From the NCBI GenBank assembly GCA_026008535.1, contig BRKX01000006.1:37498664-37562663 (forward strand): 64,000 nucleotides of DNA. Direction: 5' to 3'. The position numbers and the translations under genes are program-made. A model generated the notes under the pieces. The model was not told the origin of the DNA. It was given only the letters and a program-made list of their open reading frames with translations, and ran no database searches. Each line of letters starts with the position of its first letter. Position 1 is the first letter of the stretch. This DNA comes from Perilla frutescens (taxonomy: Eukaryota; Streptophyta; Magnoliopsida; Lamiales; Lamiaceae). This document shows, piece after piece, positions 22,609-34,165 of this stretch.

Positions 22609-24367
22609 TGTTGGTCCCAGTGCGAATCTATGTCAGCTTAGGGGGGGTGAATAAACTGACTTCAAAAACATTGAATAAATGCGGAATAGATAGGGCCCTG
22701 ACTCGCTTTAGAAATTTTATCAGTGCTTCTTGATCAGTTGAGGAAGCCTGACTGAAGCTTAGCTGGTGAGCTGATCAGTTTAAAACTGATAGCTTTGAAG
22801 ACTTAGCTTTAGCTTGTTAGAGTAGCCAGTGTGTGTGATGGTGTGTAGTTTAAGAACATGCAAAGCTAAAAGCAATAAGAATAGCACACACAAGACTTTA
22901 TAGAGGTTCGAAGCTTCCTCCTTCTACGTCCTCTCTTCCTTCCGCAGAAGGGCAATCCACTATGAAAGTGTAAAAAATTTCTTTATTACAATTACACAGT
23001 GAAGAATTCCTATTGGACCTAAAAATGACACCCTTCAACCGAGCGCAGTCTCCTTTCCAACTGTTGCTGTCCTGGAAAAAAGGACCCGTCGGTACACACT
23101 CCTCCTCAGTCAGTTTCTGGGTCGACAACTCACACTTACCGGTCCCAACTGCTCGCTGAGACTTTAGGTACTATTGCCCGTCTTTACACGATTTTAGATC
23201 TCGCTCAATCTTCAAGAAGTCAGTCTTGAATCTGTTATCATCCTGAAATGCTCCTTAGCTTGAGCTGAGTGGTTGATCTTTGAGGGACTTAACTGAGATG
23301 CTTTGCCCTTGCTGAAATTCTGCGTCAGCTTACTAGCTTGCTTGGGACTTGAAGCACGCCTTCTCAGTTGAGACTTTTCACACTTTTGAGAGTTTTAAGC
23401 TTTGAGCTGTGGGGAGGGAGAAAGAATAGCTCGTTCTGTAAAATAGCAAAGTTAGATTGACAAAAGTCTTGGCCAAAATTGAGTTCACACTCTTTAAATT
23501 GATGAGTGATTTTTGACCGTTATGATTAGTGAATGCTCAGAATTCACGGCGGTATTTTAATGCCTGTAGCCATTTGAAGCTCCAAAGGAACTAGCCATTT
23601 GACTTTAATGTCTTCTGCTCTAAGATCATCAGGATCTTTTAAAGATTTCCTGTTAAGATCTTCATTGACTGCTTTGTCAGAAAGAGCAGGTGATTCGACT
23701 ATCAGTTTTGGACATTCAGCTGATGGGCTTTCAGCTATCTCGGCTTTCAGCTCTGAGATTGTCCAGTTGGCAGATCCTCAGCTGCCTTGAGCTTTAGTCC
23801 TGATATAGTCCAGTTCAGCTGATTTGGCAGCTTAGCTTAAAAAGCTTTCAGTTCTGAACTATCAGTTGGCTACTTGATTGAGCTTTTCTTTTCTCCTTGA
23901 ACTGATCTATGGCCAGTTTAATATTGGCTCAATGCTTTTTAGAGCTTTCTCCCAACTAATTGATCTTTGATCAGTTTAGGGTTAGCCCTTTGTGACTGAC
24001 TGATCTTTGATCGGTTCAGTTTCAGCTTTCAAGCTTGCTCTGTTCTCATCAGTCTGTCTTGGGTTTCTGCTAAGACTGATGATTACTCATGTATGGATAC
24101 CTACCAATCTCCAAAGTTCTCTTCCCCCCTTATAACTTTTCTTAACCTTTTGAAGAGTTGACTTTGACTGGTCTGATCAAGGCAACCTTGTAAGCTGGTT
24201 GACCATGCTTCAAAATAGCTATTTCTCATTTCAGCTTGAAGTCTTACTTGGTCATTATCCCTGATTTTCAGCTTTTCATAATCTTCAGTTTTTCATTAAA
24301 TCATCACACATGTTTTGACATTTCATCAAAATCATCATTTGGGATTTTCACAACAATTTTCCTAACA
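22609..24367 (-). repeat. Element B 5' LTR
   Basis: On the plus strand it runs from TGTTGGTCCC to TTTCCTAACA, the complements of the family LTR ends. At 1759 bp it is the shortest LTR of the group. It has no 60-bp array and is diverged in its outer half, although CAGCTG and CAGTT words remain dense. The five bases beyond it (ATATG) are the presumed target duplication; the partner is outside the window. Confidence 0.92.
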
Positions 24368-25285
24368 ATATGCATTAAGTATAACATAAGATTAATTATA
24401 CGTGTTAAATATTGTAAATTTACTAGATATTTATATATGTATAACATATTTACTAAGTATTATATATCAATCATGTTTTTATAATTAATATATATTGTAT
24501 AAAATATTATAAACTTACCAAATATTACAAATTTTAAATCGTTCACCTAGAAATCATAAGAATTATTTACTAAGTATTAAATAAGAACACATTTAGCATT
24601 ACTATGCATTAAGTATAACATAAGATCAATTATAAGTATTATATATTATAAATTTACTAGATATTTATAAATGTGTACCATATTTACTAAGTACTATACA
24701 TCAATCATGTTTTTATAATTAATATAAATTGCATAAAATATTATAAACTTACTAAATGTTACAAAATTTTAATCGTTTACTTAGAAATCGTAACAATTAT
24801 TTACTAAGTATTAAATAAGAATACATATATCATTACTATGTATTAAGTATAACATAAGATTAATTATAAATATTAAATACTATAAATTTACTAGATATTT
24901 ATATATGTATACCATATTTACTAAGTATTATATATCAATCATATTTTATAATTAATATAAATTATATAAAATATCATAAACTTACTAAATGTTACAAAAT
25001 TTAAATCGTTTACTTAGAAATCGTAATAATTATTTACTAAGTATTAAATAAGAACACATTTATCATTACTATAATTAAGTATAACATAAGATTAATTATA
25101 AGTGTTAAATAATATAAATTTACTAGATATTTATATATGTATAGCATATTTACTAAGTATTATATACCAATCATGTTTTTATAAGTAATATAAATTGTAT
25201 AAAATATTATAAACTTACTAAATATTATAAATTTTAAATCGTTTACCTAGAAATCGTAACAATTATGTACTAAGTATTAGTTAAG
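24368..25285. repeat. AT-rich tandem repeat, about 234-bp unit, nearly 4 copies
   Basis: The words ATTAAGTATAACATAAGAT, TTTACTAGATATTTATA and ATCGTTTACCTAGAAATCGT recur with starts near 24372, 24605, 24839 and 25072. Units differ at scattered positions. The array stops at about 25285 on the right and is cut on the left by the B LTR, so more copies probably lie beyond the far end of B. No coding potential. Confidence 0.92.
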
Positions 25286-26040
25286 AACATTGTTAGGTCT
25301 TGAAAATTAAAAAAAACTAACCACTTAAATTTTTAAAAGCTATAAATCTTAAATGTTAAAAAAAATCATTAATTCAAATACTAACTCAATTTTCATGCAA
25401 ATTAAATTTGACCAATTATGTTGATATTCATTCTATATGCATTTATAAAAGAAATATTATTTATTTGCCTTCATCTTCCATCTATGGTTTCGCCAACTCT
25501 ACTAAAATTCAAAGTTGAGTTTATGAGTTTTATTTTTATTAAATAAGGATAATATTCAAAGCTTAGTTTATATATCTCATTTTCACATTTTGAAATGTGA
25601 TTTTGGAAAAATTTCTCTCTCTCTCTCTCTCTCTCTCTCTTCTACATCTCATCTTCTTCAAACTCCCTTCAATTCTGAGATGATTGTTCAAGTGAAGATT
25701 TCTCCAGATTCAAATGAAGATTTCTCCAGATTCAAGCCATCGACCTCCGAAAATTCATCTGAAGTTCTCTCTCTCCAGATTTCTCCACCAACGAGCCATC
25801 AACTTTGCAAATTCAAGCGAATAAATAGAAAATCATTCCCCACCAGGTGTATGTTTCAGATCTAATTATTAATAATATTGTTAGATTGTTAGGTGTTTTT
25901 TTTTTAAGTTTGATTTGGGAAATTTTTTGATTCGAAGAATATTGTTAGATTGTTAGATGTTGTTTGTTTTTGAAGTTTGAAGTTTATTTTCTACGCATAA
26001 TAGACATGCTTTGACAATAAAAGTACCACTAATATAGTTG
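25286..26040. other. AT-rich spacer with CT microsatellite
   Basis: No convincing gene. A CT run lies at 25615-25640, followed by a short tandem duplication of GAAGATTTCTCCAGATTCAA (about 25695-25735). A 91-codon frame at 25590-25865 begins with Ser-Leu repeats from the CT run and has no recognisable domain, so I do not call it. Confidence 0.6.
25476..25584 (+). repeat. Long direct repeat, left copy
   Basis: About 105 bp from TTCCATCTATGGTTT to CTTAGTTTATATATC is repeated at 27163-27276 with only small changes, including a few extra bases after GGTTT in the right copy. Confidence 0.9.
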
Positions 26041-26099
26041 ATATTTGAAAATCTGGAAAAAATGAAGTATTTCTGCAACTTTCGAAAAATCTGGAAAAA

Positions 26100-26690
26100 T
26101 GATGTTCTTAACTGCGTGCGAGCCCTGCACGCATGCTCGTGCGCGCACGCCTTGTGCGCACATGCTTTTGAGCGCAGTTAAGAAGAAAATCGCACGCATT
26201 TGAGGCCAAATTATCAACAGTTGTTCAACCGATGCACATAAATTATCAATCGATGTCATGTCGATAGTCTGCCGATGTGTCTGCTGATATCTGCGCGCGC
26301 GTGCTTACGTTGTGTGCGCGCGCGCGCTTACTTTGTGCGCACATGCCTTATGCACGCATGCTTATAGGTGCCCACAATAAGAAATAACGCACACCTGAGG
26401 CCAAATTATCAACAGTTGTTCTGCCGATGCACAGAAATTATCAACCGATGTCATGCCGATAGTCCGTCGATGTCTGCGCGCTCACTTACTTTGTGCGCGC
26501 ATGCCTTGTGCGCATGCTTGTGGGAGCAGTTAAGAAGAAAATCATACACATTTAAGGCCAAATTATCAACAGTTGTTCTGCTGATGTACAAAAATTATCA
26601 ACCGATGTCATGTCGATAGTCTGCCGATGTGTTCTGCCGATGTCTGCGCGCGCGCATGCCTTGTGCGCGCCGGGTTTTGCACGTACTTAA
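26100..26690. repeat. CpG-rich tandem repeat with alternating purine-pyrimidine runs (about 3 units)
   Basis: The block GGCCAAATTATCAACAGTTG begins near 26213, 26398 and 26556, followed each time by CCGATG words and then by CG/TG runs such as TGTGTGCGCGCGCGCGC (26311-26327). Units are about 157-186 bp. The region is strikingly GC- and CpG-rich inside AT-rich flanks. Confidence 0.88.
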
Positions 26691-26794
26691 GAACAATCCA
26701 GCGCGCACTTAAGAACAAAATCATTTTTTTGTAAAAGTCGAACTTAAGTGCTCACTGCACTAGCTCGACATGGACGAAGTATGACGAGAACTAT

Positions 26795-27010
26795 GGTCCA
26801 AGAAATGAAGATCAACGATGAAGATGAAGATTGACAATGAAGATGAAGATGAAAAGCAGATCTGAAGATAAAAATCGACGATGAAGATGAAGATCGACGA
26901 TGAAGATGAAAAGCAAATCTGAAAATGAAGATGAAGATCGATGATATTTTAATTCTCTTTCTGAAATGAAAAACAGATCTAAAGATGAAGATGAAGATAA
27001 AATCATATTT
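26795..27010. repeat. Imperfect GATGAA low-complexity repeat
   Basis: Repeated GATGAAGAT and GATCGACGATGAAG words. An opposite-strand frame rich in Ser, Leu, His and Ile is only a by-product. Confidence 0.85.
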
Positions 27011-27162
27011 GATATTTTTTTTTTATGTCTAAAGGGCATTTTGGTCCAAAGTGGCTAAAAAAAATATGTTTAAAACTTACTGGCTAAAATATTTTTTTTT
27101 AAAGTTAAAACGGCTAAAATAATTTTTGCCTCAAATATAAATAATTCCTAAATTTCTGGAAT

Positions 27163-27276
27163 TTCCATCTATGGTTTCTAAATGGCCAACTCTACTAAAA
27201 TTCAAAGTTGAGTTTGAGTTTTATTTTTATTAAATAAGGATAATATTCAAAGCTTAGTTTATATATCATGTTTTCA
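27163..27276 (+). repeat. Long direct repeat, right copy
   Basis: Partner of 25476-25584. The two enclose 1.58 kb that holds the CT run, the CpG-rich repeat and the GATGAA repeat. Confidence 0.9.
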
Positions 27277-27289
27277 TAAATATTTTTAA

Positions 27290-27337
27290 TCTATGTGCGA
27301 GTACAAAAAAGATTATATAATTGAGACAGAGGGAGTA
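27290..27337. mobile_element. Possible Stowaway-type MITE end fragment
   Basis: GAGACAGAGGGAGTA at about 27323-27337 is the complement of the common plant Stowaway terminus CTCCCTCTGTCTC next to a TA. No matching left end was found nearby, so this would be a truncated copy. The word AATAATTCCTAAATTTCTGG occurs just after it and also at about 27140. Confidence 0.35.
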
Positions 27338-28190
27338 TAAAATATAAATAATTCCTAAATTTCTGGAATTTTGAGAAAAAAAAATTTCTTGTTTGATTGG
27401 CAATGAATCTGATTCCTCATTTAGAATTTATATATTTTGTTCAATTTTTGAGATTTTAGAAGTAATTAAATTTCTCAAAACAGATAAATTAATACAACTT
27501 TCTTGAATTCTCAATACCTAATTGAAGCAGACATTTTCATTATTTGATTCTAATACTTTCTCCCCCTCAATCCAACACCTAGAAACATAATAATTAATTT
27601 GTCGTCACATGTGGATTTGATACACTACTTAACTCTTTCAATCTAATGATAACCAAATTGACAATGAACAAAAAAATCAATTATTGGTTGAACAAATCAC
27701 CACAATAATAATAATAAAAATAATGCACTAAAATGCAGTGAGGATTTTCATTTAAATTTAGACATCACATTTTATTATCAAAGTCGCGTTAGCAATAATG
27801 ATAATTATTTCAAAAAGTACACGTGGATAACATCATGAAACTATTAATACGGTTGTTATTTAGTAATTCTGCTGCCTTCCATTAGAGATTGAGTTAACGG
27901 GATGATATAAACCGAATTGATAGTTTTGGGATTCTAATTAATTTTTTTAAATAAACAAAAATCAATTAAATAAAAAATAAAAACCCATTTAAAAAAATGA
28001 CTTTCGACCTTTTTTTAAATTGAAAAATTAATTTTAAAAAATAAATAAATATTGGAAAACATAATTTTTTTGAACTGCTGCAATGATTTTTTTAAAATAA
28101 ACTGAAAAAGTCAAATATTTTTTAAAATATTTTTTTATTTAATTGATTCTTTCAATCTGTATTTATTTATTTTCGATTTTTTTATGAATT
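27338..28190. other. AT-rich spacer, no feature recognised
   Basis: No open frame of note, no terminal repeats and no domain similarity. A/T homopolymer stretches are common. Confidence 0.6.
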
Positions 28191-28357
28191 GAGGTCGTGT
28201 ACTTCATTTAGTTAAAATTAGGTCCATGTATTATCAATTTAGTTAAAAATCAAGTCCCTATGTTACTTTCTGTTAGAGTATGAGTTAAACGAAAAACTTG
28301 ATTTTAACCAAATAAAATACAGTGACTTAATTCGAAAAAAATATAAGTACAAGGACC
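28191..28357. repeat. Foldback (MITE-like) inverted repeat
   Basis: The left arm (from TCGTGTACTTCATTTAG to TTAAAAATCAAGT, about 28194-28254) is an imperfect inverted copy of the right arm (from ACTTGATTTTAACC to AAGTACAAGGA, about 28296-28354), with a loop of about 40 bases. No clear target duplication was found. Confidence 0.65.
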
Positions 28358-29367
28358 CATGCCAATTTATTTTGAGTTGATTACAACGAATTTCGAACGT
28401 TTGGAAGTTTTATCATAAATCGCTCAATATATAATAAGCTCTAATATCATAACCTTTCCACATTTTAAATTTTTCATAAAACGTTTCAATTTTTGCAATA
28501 ATTCCAAAACTTTACATTTTTGTTGTAACTAAGCCATGAGATTAAAATTAATTTGAGGTTATTTAAATTTTCTACATATGCGTACTCTTAATTTGATGTG
28601 GCATAGTTTTATTTTGTTGAAATAATTTTCTTAATTTTTTTATAATTATAATTTATAACAAATAAAATTATACATATCACATTTGTGCATCGCACGTGAA
28701 ATATTCTAGTTTAATTTATGGCATATCAGATTAATAGTGCACACATAGGTATGTTATAATTAACAAAAAATGAATAATACAAAAATTTTCATAATTCAGA
28801 AAGTTATATATTAATTTAATTTGGTTGTTATAAATTTATTAAATATTTCATAATTATTCATAACTCGTATTTTGTAGCTATTTTGAGATTTATTTAAGTG
28901 GTATATGTTAGACATTGCATGTATGAAGTTATAAGATTGCATAATATTCTATATTTTGTGCAAAGTCATGTATTTGTTTGATGTGAAGGGATTTACTGTC
29001 AATTTGTTATACTTGCAAATGAGCTTGGAAAGAGCCTAGAAAGATAGAAAATCAAATAAGGAATGCGTTGTAAAAAAAAATCGGGTCAATCGGAGAAGAA
29101 ACGAGAGAGAGCGTAGCAAAACAATGGAAGATTGCCGGAACACGCGAGCCATCCTCGAGCTCGTGACTGAGAGGGAGGTTTCCTTTGTTTTAGATGTGAC
29201 CCCACTCACGAATCATAGTTGGTCTCAAACGAGGTCGTGAATGATGTCCTGGGTATTCGATTTTAACCTATTTCGGTATGTTCTTTCTTTATTCGACTAG
29301 GATACTTCATACACTATATATAGGCCTTTTAAATATGAAAATTAGGCATCAAATCCCAACTCATAAC
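28358..29367 (+). other. AT-rich spacer leading into a degenerate LTR-like sequence
   Basis: To about 28970 I see nothing definite. From about 28979 the sequence (TGATGTGAAGGG onwards) resembles the TGATG-type LTR starts seen at 40476 and 60565 and has a TATA-like ACTATATATAGG at about 29316. It may be an old Ty3/gypsy-type LTR, cut at 29368 by a copia LTR. No terminal duplication could be established. Confidence 0.35.
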
Positions 29368-29864
29368 TGTTGGAATTGTATACTAAAAGCATGTCTTTTA
29401 TGTATATAATTATTCTTTAAATTATGAATGAGAATAACGTTAACATATTTTGCATTTATTTTATATAATAAATAATGCAAATAATCATATACTTAATATT
29501 GTAGATAATATGATATGTGGAATGCACACAGAAGACCATATTATCTGTTCCTTATAAAGTATGAGAAGTGTTCACAACCTAGATGGAGTTAGAACCATTG
29601 ATATAGTTGTAATATGATTTGGAATTTATCTATCTTGGTTATGAATTCATGCTAGTGCACTTTCGTAGCATATTAAACTAGATCCCAATAAGATAATTCT
29701 TATGGACTGATAGCACATAAGAATATAAATCTCAGATACTGAAATTTCTTAATCCTTATATAATAGTAGACATGTATATTTTAATTTACATTACTTTGAT
29801 CAATCAATGGGTGAGATTTTAATTAAAGAATCAATAAGCCAGATAGATTAGGTAGTGACATTTC

Positions 29865-30532
29865 TGATGCGATCTGGAACCCCAGGATTGTATCAGGTTG
29901 CGAGGCGGAATCCCTCGACCCGAATCTCACAACACGGACGAACCGTAGATATATTAAATCTACGACCCTATCGTGATTGAAGACAAGAACCTTGAAATAT
30001 TAGTGTAGACAGCACAAACAAAGGTGATGAATCTATTTGATAAGTCGAGGTTGAACACGACAACGGTTCAATAAAAATCTCTAGAGAGAATTCTCAAATT
30101 TAATATATAAAAACTGTCTAATAAAATCCAGTGCGCCCTTTTATAGGTGGGCAAATAAAACAAACCCTAAATAGGAATACTGGAAATACAAAGGAAATAA
30201 ATAAATACTAAAATCAAAAAACAAGTTAAATCCGTGAACATTGTACTGGGCGCGACACAGGCCCACTCACGTTGTGACTCGTGCCCGGTCCAAAGCAGAA
30301 TATGTCCCGGGTCAGAGCAGTCCACTCGTGCCCCGGGTCGCACTATAGCTCGCGCCCGGCCTAAGGCAGAAAATGTCTCGGGTCAGAGTGATCCACTCAC
30401 GCCCTCAGTCGTGCTGTAACTCGTGCCCATTGGCGCGACCCATCCACTCGCACTCAGACTAGCGCTGCGTGTCGCGCCTGTCTTCCTGAGTGCTCAAACT
30501 TGATCACCGACACTCCACCTAGGATCGATTCA
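29865..30532 (-). mobile_element. Solo LTR nested in the copia LTR (target duplication ATTTC)
   Basis: A 668-bp insertion with ends TGATGCGATC and GATCGATTCA, flanked by ATTTC on both sides (29860-29864, 30533-30537). The minus strand contains a good TATA box (CCTATAAAAGGGC, near 30150), so transcription is probably leftward. A GC-rich direct repeat (30245-30480) lies inside. Family not identified; no coding region. Confidence 0.88.
30245..30480. repeat. GC-rich minisatellite within the solo LTR (about 3 units)
   Basis: Words such as CCACTCRYGCCC, CTCGYGCCCGGYC and GTCYCGGGTCAGAG recur about every 70 bp. The block is far more GC-rich than its surroundings. The 61-codon frame there is not a gene. 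Confidence 0.75.
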
Positions 30533-31330
30533 ATTTCTATATATGATGGGTTATTAACTATAGAAGGAAACCGTATCTCGGTGCGCTGAGTTGATGATAT
30601 CCCCTGAGGAGCTCAAAAATGATTATCATGTTAAATATTTCAAGTGGATTATTTTTAATCCAACATGATTATAAAGATTGAGTGGTACGGCTCATGGATA
30701 AACAATTAATTAAATTGAGTTATCAATATACTCAATTTAATTAATGGACATTCGATATCTTAAACATGGAGAATCAATTAAGTTGAAGAGGTCATATCCA
30801 TAAAAATGGGATTAGGGTGGTAGTGCAATATTAATTCTTTAGTGGATTGAATTAATATTAATGGGCTTAAGTTATATTTGGGCTAAACTTAGAAACTTGA
30901 GGCCTGTTGGAGGCACAACCCTAATTATCTTCTAGATCCTTGTTGTAGCCCTATATATACCTTATAAAGAGAGAAGAAAAATCTTAGCCACCATAGATAT
31001 AAATTTCGAAATTCATCTCCCCAAAAGAAAGAAATTGTCGAAAATTCTATTGTGAGAGTTTTTCGTCTCCAAGCTTCTACAAGGTCTAGAAGATTGTCGT
31101 TCATACGATGTCTGGATCGAGTTTAGGTCATACAACAGAAGATCATGGAGTAGATAACATGAAGAATGGAGAAGTTGTGGATTTTATGTCTACATCTTCT
31201 CAACTGTGTCTCTCCAATTGCAAGGTAATCGATAATCTCAATTTTTCATTGTGCATGAGATTTAGATTCAGTTTTAGCATGCAATGGAATATGGGATCGA
31301 GCAAGATACGGCTCAGCCAAAAAAGATAAG

Positions 31331-31907
31331 CGTCTGACGTGAGCATTTTTTATTAGTTTAGTAAAGTAAAGCTTTGGCTCCCTAAAGAGTAAAGAAATGG
31401 ATAAAAAAATAGGGGTTTGATCAAAATATTTTATTTAATAACACACATCCAAATGATTCTTAATTCCAACAATAACATCAAAAACCAAAACACACATCAA
31501 ATTCCTTTCCAAAATACAAAGATAGAGAGTTGCAGAGAAGAACATGAAGAGCAAGGTCAAGAGATTCAAACCGAGCAAGAATAGAGACAAAATAATTACT
31601 TCCGAGTTGTATTTATATTTAGTTTTGCCAGACATGATTTCTTCTTGTTGGATTTTAGTTATGTATTTAATTATGGATAGCTAAACCCTAGCATTTTAGG
31701 GTTTGAGATGATTTGTTTATGAATTTCATTTAGTTTATCAATTAATTGCTTATGACTTAATCTTGATCTTCGATTGCTCTTGTGTTTATTTGTGTTGTGT
31801 TAACTGATCACTAAAGAATACAATTTGATGTGCTAATTCATAAATGAAGAGATGAGTTTTAATAGAATATTTGGAATAATCAACTTATTAATGAATACCA
31901 CTCGAGA
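31331..31907 (+). other. Remnant LTR-retrotransposon-like sequence
   Basis: No gene. The ATGGATAGCTAAACCCTAG...TTTAGGGTTTGAGATG passage (about 31670-31720) resembles leader/LTR sequence common in plant Ty3/gypsy elements. It continues across the solo LTR into 34458-34638. Assignment is weak. Confidence 0.35.
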
Positions 31908-33039
31908 TGATTTGTTGGTCCCGAGGCGAGTCAGAATCAGTTTAGAGGGGGTGAATAAACTGATCTCAAAACTGAATTATAGATGTGGAATATTAAGGGC
32001 CCATTTTGATTCGCGGTGTGATCCGTTCTTTGAGGAGATCAGTTGAGATGATCTGCTAGCTGGAAGTGCTGAGTGTGCTTGGGTATATAGTTTAAAATAT
32101 GCAACTAAACTGAAAAGTAAAGTAAAGCATACAAGCAATTTATAGAGGTTCGAAGCTCAACTTCTATGTCCTCTCTTCCTTCCGTAAAAGGGCAATTCAC
32201 TATGCAAGTGTAAAGTTCCTTTATTACAGTTACACAGTGAAGACAACTGCTGAACCTGGCGAACGGTAACTTAACGAGTCACAGCCTCCTTTTCAGCTAG
32301 TGCTGTCCCAGAAATGGCGATCCAATGAACACATCCTCCTTAGCCGGTAGGTCGACAGCTCACACTTGCGATCTCCAACTGCTCACTAGAGAGATAAAGT
32401 GCTATTACCCGTCTTTACACAATTTTAGATCTCGCTCGATCTTCAAGAATACAGTCTTAAAATTGGTATAAACTTGATATGCTCCTTTGCGCGTCGGCGT
32501 CTGAGCTGGTTAGTTGAACACTGAGGCACTTGAACTTAGAGAATAGCTCTGGCTAGAAATCTTCAACAGCTAGCTTGATGAGCGTTATGGCTCCTTCTCA
32601 TCAGTTGGAACTTTTGATTCTTCTGAGTTTTTGAGTGTGAGGCTTTAGTGCTTTGGTGAACGTCTTCACGGAAAGTCTTAACAAAGTTCTCTCCAAAATT
32701 GTCAAAAGTTCCTGGCCACCTTTTGGGTATCTCACCTTTTAAAGATGGGTGAGTGATCACCGCTGATGATCACTGTGTGATCATTAATGATAAAGTCATT
32801 GAGAGGCCTTCATTTAAGAGGGCCGTTAAGTTGCCTTTGCTCTTCTGACGAGCTTTTGTTCCAAGATTTCGGTTGTATTAACTTCAAGATCTTCTTTATC
32901 TTATCTGAAAAATTGAATTTCAGTTACGACTTCTATCTTGATCTTCAGTTCTGAGCTTTGTCTGGCAGTTGGAATCTTCAGTTCCCTATCTGTCAGTTCT
33001 ACGCATCTCTTGGCAGTTTGGAAAGCTTCAGTTGAGATC

Positions 33040-33340
33040 ATCTTTAGCTGGCAGTTCTAGGCTTGGGCTTGATGCCTTCTGAGCTCCAGTTGGCTTTGCT
33101 TCAGCTGGCAGTTCTGAGCTACGGTTTGATACCTTCTGAGCTTCAGTTTGGTTTTCTTCAGCTGGCAGTTCTAGGGTAGGGTTTGATACCTTCTGAGCTC
33201 CAGTTTTATTTGCTTCAGCTGCCATTTCTAGGCTTGGGTTTGATACTTTCTGAGCTCCAGTTTGATTTTCTTCATCTGGCAGTTCTGGGCTAGGGTTTGA
33301 TACTTCCTCTGAGCCTCCAGTGTGATTTGCTTCAGCTGGC
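33040..33340 (-). repeat. 57-bp minisatellite in the solo LTR (about 5 units)
   Basis: TTCTGAGCTCCAG-type words begin near 33077, 33134, 33191, 33248 and 33305. The unit is 57 bp (19 codons), so the minus strand stays open for 65 codons. The A LTRs have a single equivalent (about 7455-7500). Confidence 0.9.
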
Positions 33341-33784
33341 AGTTTGAACTAGTGTTCTTCAGTCGGCATTGTGGACTTGTGTCCCTTCAGCTTGAACTTT
33401 CATGGACCGATCTTCAGTTCGGTTGCTGGCGCTTTGTCAGTTGAACTTCAAAATTGATGCATCTTCAACTGCTATCCTTCGAACTGGTACTTCATGAGCT
33501 GGAACTTCATTCTTTAGCTAGTATCCTTTAAGCTGGTATTTTCCTTCAGCTTGTACCTTGGTCTTCTCTTCAGCTGGTATGCTCCTTCAGCTGGAATATC
33601 TTGAGTTGGTATTTCCCTCAGCTTGGATGTTGGACTGGTACATTTCTTCAGCTGGAATCGTTCTGTCTTCGGCTGGAAGTATTCTTCAGTTGGTATCACT
33701 TTGAACTAGCATGTCCATCAGTTCACTTGTTGTGTTCTTCAACTGGTGTTTCTTCAGCCGGGATTGATCTTGAACTGGCATGTC

Positions 33785-34165
33785 CTTCAGTTCTTCTCTT
33801 CAGCTGGAACATTTCTTCAGCTGGTCTTGGGCTAGAACTAGTATGTCCTTTAGTTCTCTTCAGCTGGAACATTTCTTCAGCTGGTGTTGGCCTAGAACTG
33901 GCATATCCTTCAATTCTCTTCAGCTGGAACATCTCTTCAGCTGGTATCGGCTTAGAATTGGTATATCCTTCAGTTCTCTTCCGCTGGAACATCTCTTCAG
34001 CTGGTATCGGCCTTGAACTGGTATGTCCATCAGTTTCCTTCAGCTGAAACATCTCTTCAGCTAGTATCGGCCTTGAACTGTTATGTTCATCAGTTCCCTT
34101 CAACTGAAACATCTCTTCAGCTGGTATCGGTCTTGAACTGGTATGTCCATCAGTTCATCACTATA
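33785..34165 (-). repeat. 60-bp minisatellite in the solo LTR (about 6 units)
   Basis: Same repeat as in the A LTRs on the opposite strand, with TTCAGCTGGAACATYTCTTC and GGCYTRGAACTGGTATRTCC words. Both strands stay open for more than 100 codons. Confidence 0.92.

Larger units (their letters stand above)
1..24367 (-). mobile_element. Element B: Sirevirus-like Ty1/copia retrotransposon, split by element A, left end outside window
   Basis: Read on the minus strand, the order is LTR (24367-22609), primer-binding site, gag (22519-21275, resuming at 6196), protease, integrase, reverse transcriptase, RNase H and the start of accessory ORF I running off position 1. The order PR-IN-RT-RH is diagnostic of Ty1/copia. 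The post-pol ORF, long LTR and gag coiled coil point to the Sirevirus lineage. Element A (6202-21269) interrupts gag. Removing A and one GTTAT copy restores an uninterrupted gag frame. B lies in the AT-rich satellite at 24368. Its 3' LTR is not in the window. Confidence 0.93.
29368..31325 (+). mobile_element. Copia-type LTR (probable solo LTR), interrupted
   Basis: It begins TGTTGGAATTGTATAC, like the solo LTR at 55322 (TGTTAGGATTGTATAC). Both have an ATCAATGGGT word and a GTTGATGATRTCCCC word in the same order. The left flank is ATAAC; a possible degraded partner ATAAG lies at 31326-31330, so the right end is approximate. The inserted solo LTR (29865-30532) accounts for its excess length. 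No internal coding region follows. Confidence 0.6.

Noticed and set aside
24368..25285. Possible CRISPR-like or microsatellite array
   Set aside because: Units are 234 bp without short conserved repeats separated by unique spacers; it is an ordinary tandem repeat.
25590..25865. 91-codon ORF starting with Ser-Leu repeats
   Set aside because: The start is a CT microsatellite, the rest has low complexity and no domain, and a nearby GT is not convincing as a splice donor.
26281..26690. Possible CpG island marking a host gene promoter
   Set aside because: CpG density comes from a tandem repeat with CG/TG runs, and no gene follows on either side.
30234..30419. GC-rich ORF of 61 codons
   Set aside because: It lies inside the tandem repeat of a solo LTR and has no recognisable content.
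31108..31329. 73-codon ORF beginning MSGSSLGHTTED
   Set aside because: It lies in the 3' part of a copia LTR (29368-31325) and corresponds to LTR sequence in the related copy at 55322; no domain.
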